From contig NZ_JAMFSB010000109.1 of NCBI RefSeq assembly GCF_026225065.1, positions 1-54,423 on the forward strand: a stretch of 54,423 bases of DNA, in the 5' to 3' direction. The DNA is from Paraburkholderia sp. GTDB taxonomy: Bacteria; Pseudomonadota; Gammaproteobacteria; Burkholderiales; Burkholderiaceae. A program made the translations under genes and the position numbers. The notes under the pieces are model-generated. The model saw only the letters and a program-made list of their open reading frames with translations. It was not told the DNA's origin and did not search any database. Below, in pieces: positions 9,043 to 16,910 of this stretch (position 1 is the stretch's first letter; every line of letters begins with the position of its first letter).

Positions 9043-11214
9043 TCAGACCTTCTTCACCTCAAGCCGGAACTTGTGCAGCAACGGTTCCGTGTAGCCGCTC
9101 GGTTGTTCGAGTCCTTCAAACACGAGCGCCTGAGCTGCCTTGAAGGCGATCGTGTCGAAGCTGGGCGCCATCGGCTTGTAGTGCGGGTCCCCGGCGTTCT
9201 GTTCGTCGACTACCTTGGCCATGCGCTTGAACGTCTCTTCAACGAGCTCACGCGTCACTACGCCGTGGTATAGCCAGTTCGCAATGTGCTGACTGGAAAT
9301 GCGCAGCGTTGCGCGGTCTTCCATCAAGCCGACGTTGTGGATGTCCGGCACCTTCGAGCAACCGACGCCCTGATCGACCCAGCGCACGACATAGCCGAGA
9401 ATGCCTTGCGCGTTGTTCTCGACTTCCTGGCGGATCTCGTCGGCGTTCCACTTCGCGGCTTCGACCACCGGAATCGTCAGCAGGCCATCCAGCAGCTCGC
9501 TACGCACGCTCGCCACATCGATCTTCTCCAGCTCCTTTTGCACGGCCTGCACGTCCACCTGGTGATAGTGCAGCGCGTGCAGCGTGGCTGCGGTCGGCGA
9601 GGGCACCCATGCGGTATTCGCGCCGGCCTTCGGATGCGCGATCTTCTGCTCGAGCATCGCATGCATCAGATCCGGCATCGCCCACATGCCCTTGCCGATC
9701 TGCGCGCGGCCACGCAGGCCCGCGGCGAGACCTTCCAGCACATTGCTGCGCTCGTATGCCGTGATCCACGCGGTCGACTTCATGTCGCCCTTGCGCAGCA
9801 TCGGGCCAGCTTGCATGGCGGTATGCATCTCGTCGCCGGTACGGTCGAGAAAGCCGGTGTTAATGAACGCAACGCGCGCCGACGCTTCGGCGATACACGC
9901 GGCGAGGTTCACGCTGGTGCGGCGTTCCTCGTCCATGATGCCCATCTTGATCGTGTTGCGCTCGAGACCGAGCAGATCTTCGACGCGCGCAAACAGTTCG
10001 CTTGCAAACGCGACTTCGGCCGGGCCGTGCATCTTCGGCTTGACGATATAGACCGAGCCGGTGCGCGAATTCAGGGTGTGCTTGCGATCGTGCACCGCGC
10101 ACAGGGTGGTGATCACCGCATCGAGGATGCCTTCCGGGATCTCGTGGCCATCTTTTGTCAGCACGGCCGGGTTGGTCATCAAATGACCGACGTTGCGGAT
10201 GAACAGCAGCGAGCGGCCATGCAGCACGACCGGCGCCGTGCCATTTGCGGCGGTGTAGACGCGATCGGCGTTCAGACGGCGCGTGAACGTCTTGCCGTTC
10301 TTCGTGACCTCTTCGGTCAGATCGCCGGTCATCAGGCCGAGCCAGTTGCGGTAGAGCAGGACCTTGTCGTCTGCATCGACGGCGGCGACCGAGTCTTCGC
10401 AGTCGATGATCGTGCTCACCGCCGCTTCCATCAGCACGTCCTTGACGTGGGCCGAGTCGGTCTTGCCGATCGAATCCTCGGCGTCGATCTGGATTTCGAA
10501 GTGCAGGCCGTTGTGCTTGAGCAGCACGGCCGAGGGCGCGGCTTCTTCGCCTTGATAGCCGATGAATTGCGCGGGCGTCTTCAGTGCCGTGGCGCCGTTC
10601 TTCAGTGCCACGACGAGTTGGCCGTTTTCGATGCTATAGCGGGTGGCGTCCGCATGCGAGCCGTGGGCGAGCGGCGCGGCTTCGTCGAGGAAGGCACGGG
10701 CACGGGCGATCACGCGCGCACCGCGCACCGGGTTGAAAGCCTTCTGTTTTTCGGCGCCGCCGGTTTCGGGAATCGCGTCGGTGCCGTACAGCGCGTCGTA
10801 CAGGCTGCCCCAGCGCGCATTGGCGGCGTTCAGCGCGTAACGCTGGTTCGACAGTGGCACGACGAGCTGCGGGCCGGCCTGCTCGGCGATTTCGGTGTCC
10901 ACGTGGTCGGTCGTGGCCTTGACGCGGGCAGGTACCGGCACGAGATAGCCGATGCTTTCGAGGAAACTGCGGTAAGCGGGCAGGTCGCGCACCGGGCCCG
11001 GATGGGCGCGATGCCATTGATCGAGTTCGGTTTGCAGGCGGTCGCGCTCGGCCAGCAGGGCGCGGTTTTTCGGCGCGAGGTCGTGCACCAGCGCGTCGAA
11101 TCCTGCCCAGAAGGCGGCGCTGTCGACGCCGGTGCCCGGCAAGGCCTCCTGTTCGATAAACTGGTCGAGATTCGCGGCTACCTGCAGTCCGCTTCGCTTG
11201 GTCATGTCAGTCAT
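9043..11214 (-). CDS. glcB: Malate synthase G
   Basis: Condenses glyoxylate with acetyl-CoA to malate, the second step of the glyoxylate bypass and the exit of glycolate catabolism. From the ATG at 11214 the product is 723 residues, the same length as E. coli GlcB. That start has GGAG six bases upstream, whereas an ATG at 11226 has none. Family segments are intact: [20 protein letters not shown] around the catalytic Arg, [34 protein letters not shown], and the C-terminal [19 protein letters not shown] containing the catalytic Asp. It lies downstream of a GlcG-like gene on the same strand, recalling the glcGB end of the E. coli glc operon. Confidence 0.97.
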   Translation of the reverse strand: MTDMTKRSGLQVAANLDQFIEQEALPGTGVDSAAFWAGFDALVHDLAPKNRALLAERDRLQTELDQWHRAHPGPVRDLPAYRSFLESIGYLVPVPARVKATTDHVDTEIAEQAGPQLVVPLSNQRYALNAANARWGSLYDALYGTDAIPETGGAEKQKAFNPVRGARVIARARAFLDEAAPLAHGSHADATRYSIENGQLVVALKNGATALKTPAQFIGYQGEEAAPSAVLLKHNGLHFEIQIDAEDSIGKTDSAHVKDVLMEAAVSTIIDCEDSVAAVDADDKVLLYRNWLGLMTGDLTEEVTKNGKTFTRRLNADRVYTAANGTAPVVLHGRSLLFIRNVGHLMTNPAVLTKDGHEIPEGILDAVITTLCAVHDRKHTLNSRTGSVYIVKPKMHGPAEVAFASELFARVEDLLGLERNTIKMGIMDEERRTSVNLAACIAEASARVAFINTGFLDRTGDEMHTAMQAGPMLRKGDMKSTAWITAYERSNVLEGLAAGLRGRAQIGKGMWAMPDLMHAMLEQKIAHPKAGANTAWVPSPTAATLHALHYHQVDVQAVQKELEKIDVASVRSELLDGLLTIPVVEAAKWNADEIRQEVENNAQGILGYVVRWVDQGVGCSKVPDIHNVGLMEDRATLRISSQHIANWLYHGVVTRELVEETFKRMAKVVDEQNAGDPHYKPMAPSFDTIAFKAAQALVFEGLEQPSGYTEPLLHKFRLEVKKV

Positions 11215-11367
11215 GGACTGCTCCATCTGATTGGGCTGGGCCGGTGTGGGGTCACCGGCCTGATGGTTCGTTTGCTTGCGCAGTGGCTTCCGTGAGTGCC
11301 TTCCGTAGTTGGCTTCACGGTTGGTTTTATCACTGCGCTTTGGTCGGTCGTTTTGCTCGGGCTATAG

Positions 11368-11393
11368 GTCGGTTCAACCCGTCGGTTCAACCC
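11368..11393. repeat. Perfect 13-bp tandem duplication across the glcG stop codon
   Basis: GTCGGTTCAACCC occurs twice head to tail (11368-11380 and 11381-11393). The right copy contains the minus-strand stop codon of the GlcG-like gene and its last codons. The left copy lies in the spacer before glcB. It looks like a recent slippage duplication; no function is implied. Confidence 0.9.
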
Positions 11394-11791
11394 TTGAGTG
11401 CGGCCGCGCCCGCCTTGGCCACTTGCGCGTCCTGGTCCGCCTTGACGCCGGACACACCCACCGTACCGATCACCTGGCCGTCGACGATCACCGGCACGCC
11501 GCCTTCGAGCGAGCCCGAGAGCGGCGCGCTCAGAAACGCAGTGCGGCCGCCGTTGATCATGTCTTCGTACACCTTCGATTCGCGCCGGCCAAGCGCCGCA
11601 GTGCGGGCCTTTTCAACGGCGATATAGGCGCCGACCGGGGCACAGCCGTCGAGGCGCAGCAGGCCAAGCAGATGGCCGCCGTCGTCGGCGACCGCAATCG
11701 TCACGGCCCACTGGTTCTTCTCGGCCTCGGCACGCGCGGCGGCGAGAATCTGCGTGATTTCGGCAACGCCCAACACATGTTTCGTCAGCAT
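11387..11791 (-). CDS. glcG: GlcG/HbpS family protein (DUF336)
   Basis: 134 residues of the GlcG/HbpS family (DUF336), recognised by ITVAVADDGGHLL-like core (here VTIAVADDGGHLLGLLRLDG), EKARTAALGRRES, and the C-terminal GGVPVIVDGQVIGTVGVSG. Family members include a heme-binding protein of Streptomyces and the glycolate-operon protein GlcG, whose biochemical role is unclear. The ATG has AGGGA about eight bases upstream. It precedes glcB by 172 bases on the same strand and is probably cotranscribed. The region upstream holds two direct CTGTCTAG repeats 36 bases apart that may be operator half-sites. Confidence 0.85.
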   Translation of the reverse strand: MLTKHVLGVAEITQILAAARAEAEKNQWAVTIAVADDGGHLLGLLRLDGCAPVGAYIAVEKARTAALGRRESKVYEDMINGGRTAFLSAPLSGSLEGGVPVIVDGQVIGTVGVSGVKADQDAQVAKAGAAALKG

Positions 11792-12130
11792 AATGAATTC
11801 CCTGTCTAGGTTATGGTAAGGGTTCTTCTACATCTATCTGTCTAGATCCTGCGGCACGCCCTCATGAGGCGTGCGGTTTGCGTATGGGGTGAGACGTGCG
11901 CGCCGCCGGTTGAGGCGTCGCGGCTACGCTGTGCTTCGGGATTTTACGTCCAAGCGCCTCGGGGCGTATTGGAACCCGGCGTCGGCACATCAAGCGCGCA
12001 GGCACACGTGCTGCAAGAGGTTCGTAACGTTGCGTAACCGGGGGCGGGGGATGGCAAGTATCCAGACAGCGCGCCCGCCATATTTTTATGTCAAGCTTTC
12101 ACGGTCGAATACGATTGAAAGGCTCTCATC
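11792..12130. other. Divergent intergenic region between glcG and cytochrome b561
   Basis: 339 bases without a supported gene. CTGTCTAG occurs at 11802-11809 and again at 11838-11845, just upstream of glcG, and may belong to its control region. The right end has a T/A-rich stretch (about 12080-12100) before the cytochrome gene. A 110-codon frame here has no supporting features. Confidence 0.5.
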
Positions 12131-12724
12131 ATGTCCCGTCCATCCCGCGTATCCCCTGCGGCGAGCACCGCGCTACCGTCGGTCCGTTCGACCTATAGCC
12201 TGACGCTGCGGGTGCTGCACTGGCTCACCGCGTTGTGCATGTTCGTCGTGATTCCGCTCGCCTGGTACATGACCAACCTCGATCGCCACGACCCCATGCG
12301 GGGCAACTGGGTCAACCTGCACAAATCGATCGGCCTCACCGTCCTGCTGCTGACGCTGATCCGCCTGGTCACGCGCCTGTCGGGCAACGCGCCGCCCTTG
12401 CCGGCGTCGATCCCAGCGTTCGAGCAAACCCTCGCGCATATCGGTCACGGCTTGCTGTACGTGATCCTCTTTGCAATGCCGATTAGCGGATACATCAATT
12501 CCTATGGCGGCGGCCATCCGGTCAACTGGTTCTGGCTGTTCCAGGTGCCGGGCGTGGTGCCGCAGGACAAGGCGCTCGGCCATCTCGCCGGGCGCATTCA
12601 TGCGCTGCTCGCGTGGGCTACGTATGCGCTGATTGCCGGGCACGTGCTGGCGGTGATCTACCATCAGTTGATCGAGCGCGTGGACATTCTCGGGCGGATG
12701 ACGGGGCGCTCGGCCAGGCGCTGA
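12131..12724 (+). CDS. Cytochrome b561 family membrane protein
   Basis: 197 residues with four membrane helices (about 24-47, 62-83, 99-121 and 152-176). The likely heme-ligand histidines are His30 (VLHWL), His64 (NLHKSIG), His157 (RIHALL) and His171 (AGHVLA), matching the prokaryotic b561 (CybB/YceJ) pattern for two b hemes. Such proteins pass electrons within the inner membrane, some using superoxide or quinol. AAAGG lies nine bases before the ATG. It stands alone; the following MOSC gene is 76 bases on and could be cotranscribed. Confidence 0.9.
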   Translation: MSRPSRVSPAASTALPSVRSTYSLTLRVLHWLTALCMFVVIPLAWYMTNLDRHDPMRGNWVNLHKSIGLTVLLLTLIRLVTRLSGNAPPLPASIPAFEQTLAHIGHGLLYVILFAMPISGYINSYGGGHPVNWFWLFQVPGVVPQDKALGHLAGRIHALLAWATYALIAGHVLAVIYHQLIERVDILGRMTGRSARR

Positions 12725-12800
12725 TTTATGGCCGGTTGGGCAGGCGTGCGCGGCGGCTATTACAATCGGCCTCTACACCGTCAAATAACGCGCCCCCATC

Positions 12801-13670
12801 ATGCCAGCCGTCAGCGGTCTTTACGTCTATCCGATCAAGTCGTGCGCCGGTATTGCGCTAAACGAGGCCCGACTGTTGCCCTCGGGGCTTGAATACGATC
12901 GCAACTGGCTGGTGTCGTCCCCGGGCGGGCAGATGCTGACGCAGCGCAGCCATGGGCGTCTTGCTCTGATTCAGGTGGCATTGGGCGAGAGTGAACTGAT
13001 CGTCTCGGCGCCGGGCATGCCCGAGCTGCGCACGCCGCTCGCGGTTGAGGCGCTCGAACAGCCTGAACGGTTCGATGTCACGGTCTGGAGAGACACCATG
13101 CCGGCCTTCGACACCGGCCGGCAAACGGCGGCCTGGTTCAGCGCGTTTCTCAACGAGCCTGTGCGGCTCGCGCGCTTCGATCCGGCGGTGCAACGTGTGG
13201 TGGACCCGGACTGGACGGGAGATATGCACGCCATTACGCAATTTGCCGACGGCTTTCCCTTGCTGATCATCGGGGAGGGGTCGCTGGCCGATCTGAACCG
13301 GCGTCTCGCCGGCAAAGGCGCGCCGCCGATCCCCATGGACCGCTTCAGGCCGAATCTGGTGTTCAAGGGCCTCGATGCCTATGAAGAAGACTTCGTGGAC
13401 AACCTGACGATCTGGACGAGCGAGGAAACCGTGCAGGTCCACCTCGTCAAGCCCTGCGCGCGCTGCCCGATGCCCACGATCGATCAGGCGAACGGGGTAC
13501 CCGATCCGCTCTGGCCGAACGAGCCGCTCGACACGATGAGCAGTTACCGCGCCAATGCGCGGCTCGATGGCGCGCTGACGTTCGGCCAGAATGGGATCGT
13601 TTCGGCGGGCTATGGTGCGGTGCTGGCGCTCGGACAGCAGATCGACGCCGAGCTGGCCTTCGACGATTAG
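12801..13670 (+). CDS. MOSC domain protein, YcbX-like
   Basis: 289 residues: an N-terminal beta-barrel domain (about 1-110, opening with GLYVYPIKSCAGI) and a C-terminal MOSC domain (about 125-280). The PCARCPMPTID motif holds Cys219 and Cys222; Cys in this motif is the proposed molybdenum-cofactor ligand in the YcbX/mARC group. YcbX-like proteins reduce N-hydroxylated compounds with electrons from a flavoprotein or ferredoxin. No fused ferredoxin domain is present, as the protein ends soon after the MOSC fold, so a separate partner would be needed. No clear ribosome binding site is seen. Confidence 0.88.
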   Translation: MPAVSGLYVYPIKSCAGIALNEARLLPSGLEYDRNWLVSSPGGQMLTQRSHGRLALIQVALGESELIVSAPGMPELRTPLAVEALEQPERFDVTVWRDTMPAFDTGRQTAAWFSAFLNEPVRLARFDPAVQRVVDPDWTGDMHAITQFADGFPLLIIGEGSLADLNRRLAGKGAPPIPMDRFRPNLVFKGLDAYEEDFVDNLTIWTSEETVQVHLVKPCARCPMPTIDQANGVPDPLWPNEPLDTMSSYRANARLDGALTFGQNGIVSAGYGAVLALGQQIDAELAFDD

Positions 13671-13834
13671 GTCGCTGGCATTCGACGATTGGGCCGCCGC
13701 CGCGACCGTCTCCGGCGATCCGTCGAAATTCATCAATACGGGGTGTGTTTTCTGAGGAAAGTGCGGCAGTTGTGGCGCTCTGAAGGAGCGTTTCGCGGGA
13801 TTTTTCCCGATGAACCTTAGGAATCCTGCGGTAT

Positions 13835-13996
13835 TCAACCGAGTCGCAACAGCAAGCCAAAAATCTCGAGGGTAATGGCAAGCGCCACGATGGTGACAGG
13901 CAATGTCAGAACGATGACCCAGATCATCCGCGACGATCCCGGGGCGCGCCCGGATGGTTTGACCGTGTTCGCTGCTTCGCTTTCGCGTTCAGTCAT
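13835..13996 (-). CDS. 53-residue single-pass membrane protein
   Basis: MTERESEAANTVKPSGRAPG is a polar N-terminus, followed by one strong helix (residues about 24-50, MIWVIVLTLPVTIVALAIT and on) ending in LLLRLG. The ribosome binding site is weak. A longer version starting at 14044 is possible but adds an unlikely leader. I recognise no family. The hydrophobic run is too regular to be chance, so I call it with moderate confidence. Confidence 0.55.
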   Translation of the reverse strand: MTERESEAANTVKPSGRAPGSSRMIWVIVLTLPVTIVALAITLEIFGLLLRLG

Positions 13997-14079
13997 GACT
14001 GGGCGTCCGTTGGTTGATGGGGTTGGCTCAATTATGCATCGCATCCAGGATCGCCGCTGTTTGATTGCAAACGATGCGA

Positions 14080-14249
14080 GCTTAAGTTCCCTTTAAGATG
14101 GAACGCATAGAGTGATGTTGTATGCAGCGTCGCACGAACAAATCGTTTCATGCACCGCGCAGTCTCCGAGAGTCACGTCCAGTTGCCCCTGGGTCTTTGT
14201 AGGGGGTGACCTTTGCAGGCCCGGTGTGTCACCGGGCCTTTCTTTTTTT
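14080..14249 (+). ncRNA. Candidate small RNA ending in an intrinsic terminator
   Basis: A strong plus-strand intrinsic terminator (14217-14249) has no plus-strand coding gene within about 550 bases upstream; the only gene between is on the other strand. Before the terminator, a further hairpin is visible (CCCCT at about 14187 paired with AGGGG at about 14201). Together this suggests an independent transcript of perhaps 100-170 bases. A weak promoter candidate is TTGATT (14061) with TAAGTT (14083). The 5' end is a guess. It matches no RNA family that I recognise. Confidence 0.35.
14217..14249 (+). terminator. Strong intrinsic terminator, plus strand, without an obvious gene
   Basis: A 9-bp stem (AGGCCCGGT paired with ACCGGGCCT), 5-base loop, then TTTCTTTTTTT. 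The T-run is only on the plus strand, so it does not serve the toxin gene, whose minus-strand stop codon lies inside the hairpin. Confidence 0.85.
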
Positions 14250-14744
14250 GGCTAGCCTGTCCGATGCGGCTGACGCCTCGGCAAGCAACTGGTCCCAATC
14301 GTCAGGCGGTTGACCCTTATCCAACATTTTCCCGAATACCTTGTGGGCGTCGGTTCCCGAACTGTAGGCACGCTTGGTGGCATCATCATTTACCCAGCCA
14401 AAGATGATGATTTTCGAAGCCTTGTGGTAACGAAAGAATAGACGGTACTGCTGGAAAAACTTCGCACGAAACCAGTGTTTGCGCTCACCACCTAAAGTGT
14501 CGCCCTGTCTGTATTCGGCCTTTTCCGGATCTTGCGGGATTTCCTCCCACGCCAGCTTCGCGATTGCCGCGAGCCGCTTCGTGGCGTTCTTCTTTTTGTA
14601 GTCGTTCGGAAGCTTCTGCCGAAGCGACTCAACATCTTCAATGAGCGATTCGAACTGACCCAGAAAACAAGGGTGGGCGAAAATGGTCCACCCGTTTATC
14701 TCCAAATGTTGAATTGCTTCGGCCTTCTTTGCTTCCTCGGTCAT
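14229..14744 (-). CDS. yhaV: YhaV-family toxin of a type II toxin-antitoxin system
   Basis: 171 residues. The N-terminal NGWTIFAHPCFLGQFESLI and the core FRAKFFQQYRLFFRYHKAS then IIIFGWVNDDATKRAY are diagnostic of YhaV, a ribosome-associated RelE-superfamily RNase that cuts RNA. The length is close to E. coli YhaV (about 154). It overlaps the PrlF-like antitoxin gene by four bases (ATGA), the usual order being antitoxin then toxin. The C-terminus has a Lys/Arg-rich tail (RLAKKRKAR). No frame damage is seen, so the toxin should be active. Confidence 0.92.
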   Translation of the reverse strand: MTEEAKKAEAIQHLEINGWTIFAHPCFLGQFESLIEDVESLRQKLPNDYKKKNATKRLAAIAKLAWEEIPQDPEKAEYRQGDTLGGERKHWFRAKFFQQYRLFFRYHKASKIIIFGWVNDDATKRAYSSGTDAHKVFGKMLDKGQPPDDWDQLLAEASAASDRLAKKRKAR

Positions 14745-15094
14745 TCGTCATCCGGAGAAAGTGCAGCATCGAGATCGATCTGAACGTCTTCGGTCAGTGC
14801 CTGCACGCGTTGCACGAAAGCGGGCGAAAATGAGCGAAGTTTCTCCGGACGGTTTTGGATATCGCGAGCAAGAAAGACCAGGAACGGGCCGAAAGCCGGA
14901 TCTTCTTCGGCGGTAGCCGTAGCGCGGAACATGACGACCTCACCGTTCGACGTGACCCCGTAATGAATCTTGTCCCGCTTGCCAAGTTTAAGAGCACGCC
15001 GGACAGTTTCCGGGACTGTCGTCTGGTAGCGGTCTGTTAACGACGACTCGGCTTCCACGACGAAATCTGCTTCAGAGAGATAGGAAAAAGACAT
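14741..15094 (-). CDS. prlF: PrlF/SohA-family antitoxin, AbrB-type
   Basis: 117 residues from the ATG at 15094. The AbrB/SpoVT-type DNA-binding fold is at about 13-55 (ESSLTDRYQTTVPETVRRAL), followed by the PrlF signature DPAFGPFLVFLARDIQNRPE. It neutralises the adjacent YhaV toxin and represses its own promoter. I prefer 15094 over the upstream ATGs at 15127 and 15106: GGAG lies six bases before it, and the predicted promoter places the transcript start near 15119, downstream of the 15127 codon. Confidence 0.9.
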   Translation of the reverse strand: MSFSYLSEADFVVEAESSLTDRYQTTVPETVRRALKLGKRDKIHYGVTSNGEVVMFRATATAEEDPAFGPFLVFLARDIQNRPEKLRSFSPAFVQRVQALTEDVQIDLDAALSPDDE

Positions 15095-15125
15095 CTCGGA
15101 CTCCATTCTGTAGACTACAACACGC

Positions 15126-15166
15126 ATAGTAATGCAATTGCATTGTCAGGTCAATGCAATTGCATT
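15126..15166 (-). promoter_or_regulatory. Promoter and double-palindrome operator of the prlF-yhaV operon
   Basis: On the minus strand, -35 TTGACC (15149-15154) and -10 TACTAT (15126-15131) are separated by exactly 17 bases. Two identical perfect 14-bp palindromes, AATGCAATTGCATT, lie at 15131-15144 and 15153-15166, with centres 22 bp apart (about two helical turns). One fills the -35/-10 spacer and the other overlaps the -35. This is the expected layout for cooperative autorepression by an AbrB-type antitoxin or its complex with the toxin. Confidence 0.85.
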
Positions 15167-15250
15167 ACCGCGTCGTGAGCATCGAACGGGGGAGATGCTC
15201 ACGACGTGCGAATGGCGACCACCCAAGGCCCCCGCCCGCGCGAATCAGGA

Positions 15251-16648
15251 TCAGTGACTGATCGTCTCCAGCGACAGCCCGCGCGTCGACGGCCCGAGCA
15301 GGATCATGACAATGCCGACCAGCATCGAAACGCCGATGAAAGCCGCCACGCCCGCGACGCCATACCCGTGCAACAGAATGCCGATCGCGAGTCCCGCGAA
15401 GGCCGCGGAGATCCGGCTCCACGAATAGACAAAGCCGATTGCCCGGGCCCGGATCCGCGTGGGGAAAAGTTCGGCCTGGTAGCCGTGATACGCGTAGGAC
15501 ATGATGTTCGCCGCGAGCGTGAACAGCACGCCCAGAACGATCAGCAGCCATGGTTCGGAGACTTGGGAAAACACGGCGATCACCACCGCCATCGTAATCA
15601 GGCCGCCGCAAATCTGCGTCTTGCGCTCGAACTTGTCGGCAAACCACACGCCCAGCAGCGGCCCGAATGGGTTGGCAATGGCGATCACGAACGCATAGCC
15701 GAGGCTCGCAGTCACATGAATGCCACGATGGATCAGGAGCGTTGGCACCCAGGCGGCGAAGCCGTAGAAACCGATCACCTGGGCCATGTTGAAGATCGAC
15801 AGAAGCAGGGTACGCCGACGGTATTGCGGCCCGAAAATCTCCTTGTATGAACCCGCACCGGCGTGCTCGGGCGCCACCAACTGCGGCGGCGGCAAGACCA
15901 CACCTTTCTCGGCGGCGACGCGCCGTTCGATATCCGCGACAATACGCTCGGCTTCCTCGATGCGACCATGACGCGCGAGCCAGCGCGGGCTTTCGGGAAT
16001 CTTGCGGCGCAGGATCCAGACGATCACTGCCCCGACCGAGCCGATCAGGATCACCACGCGCCAGTACTCGAGGCCGAGCGGCTGGGTGCCCTTGAGCGCG
16101 TAGGCGAGAAAGGCGACCACCGGCACGACCGCGAACGTGATGAACTGGTTGACCGCATACGCCCGGCCGCGCTCGCCACCGGGGATCAGTTCGGAGATGT
16201 AGGTGTCGATGGTGACCAGTTCGACGCCGATACCGATACCGGAAATCAGGCGCCAGATATCGAGCGCGAAGCCGGACGTCTGGAAAGCCATGATCACCGT
16301 GCAGACCATGTACCAGATCAGCGACCAGGTGAACACGACGCGCCGTCCGAAGCGGTCCGCCACGAAGCCGAACGCCACGGTGCCGATCCACAATCCCGCG
16401 AAGGTGGCAAACACAAAAGTGCCGAACCCGGCCACCGCGAGCGGCTGCAGTGCCGCGAAAAAGCCCAGCGATTCAGGTTTGAACAGTCCCGACTCGACCA
16501 TCCCGGGCGCCACATAACCGGTGAAGAACAGGTCGTAGAACTCGAATACGCCGCCGAGCGAGATCAGGATCACCATGGTCCAGACGGTACGCGAAGGAGG
16601 TAACCGGTCAAACCGGGCAGCGATTTCCGCTGCCTTCTGTGTGGACAT
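15251..16648 (-). CDS. MFS transporter, metabolite:proton symporter type
   Basis: 465 residues from the ATG at 16648, which has AAGAGG about six bases upstream; a longer frame to 16882 adds a non-membrane leader and is rejected. It has twelve predicted helices, with the MFS loop signature at the helix 2-3 junction (GFVADRFGRRVVF), a sugar-porter-like PESPRWL before the central loop, and a second-half repeat (GVWFADKFERKTQ). The opening GGVFEFYDLFFTGYVAPGM is typical of YaaU/NiaP-like importers of small organic acids. The substrate is not identifiable. It is divergent from a MerR-type regulator 262 bases away, which may control it. Confidence 0.87.
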   Translation of the reverse strand: MSTQKAAEIAARFDRLPPSRTVWTMVILISLGGVFEFYDLFFTGYVAPGMVESGLFKPESLGFFAALQPLAVAGFGTFVFATFAGLWIGTVAFGFVADRFGRRVVFTWSLIWYMVCTVIMAFQTSGFALDIWRLISGIGIGVELVTIDTYISELIPGGERGRAYAVNQFITFAVVPVVAFLAYALKGTQPLGLEYWRVVILIGSVGAVIVWILRRKIPESPRWLARHGRIEEAERIVADIERRVAAEKGVVLPPPQLVAPEHAGAGSYKEIFGPQYRRRTLLLSIFNMAQVIGFYGFAAWVPTLLIHRGIHVTASLGYAFVIAIANPFGPLLGVWFADKFERKTQICGGLITMAVVIAVFSQVSEPWLLIVLGVLFTLAANIMSYAYHGYQAELFPTRIRARAIGFVYSWSRISAAFAGLAIGILLHGYGVAGVAAFIGVSMLVGIVMILLGPSTRGLSLETISH

Positions 16649-16910
16649 GAACGCCTCTTGTTTTAAAGATTTTGTAAGGTTGACGGCCGAGCGTGTGATG
16701 GGCTCGCGGCAATGTCGCACGGCGCGGCGCGCTGGCGCAATGCGTGTGAATACGGAGCGGTAGCGGGCGGGTGACTTCGCAAATCGGGACTCTTGAATGA
16801 AACGATAATGACTCGGTAAATATTGAGATTGAGTCTTAGTTGACCCTTTTATGGTCTCTATAATCGTCCAATATTGATGCATTCACGCGTCAACACAGTA
16901 TTGGATCCCA
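16649..16910. promoter_or_regulatory. Divergent control region of MFS transporter and MerR-type regulator
   Basis: An AT-rich stretch at about 16800-16880 contains TATAAT (16859-16864) on the plus strand, with several TTGA-type boxes upstream (TTGAGA 16823, TTGAGT 16829, TTGACC 16840). None has a standard 17-bp spacing (13, 24 and 30 bp). The repeated TTGA boxes could be regulator sites. A candidate only. Confidence 0.4.

Noticed and set aside
9286-11295. 669-codon open frame antisense to malate synthase
   Set aside because: The sense strand encodes a full-length, motif-complete GlcB; the antisense product has no recognisable domain.
15165-16391. 408-codon alternative minus-strand frame over the MFS gene
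   Set aside because: Arg/Gly-rich with no membrane helices; the overlapping frame is a clear twelve-helix transporter. It would also run through the antitoxin operator.
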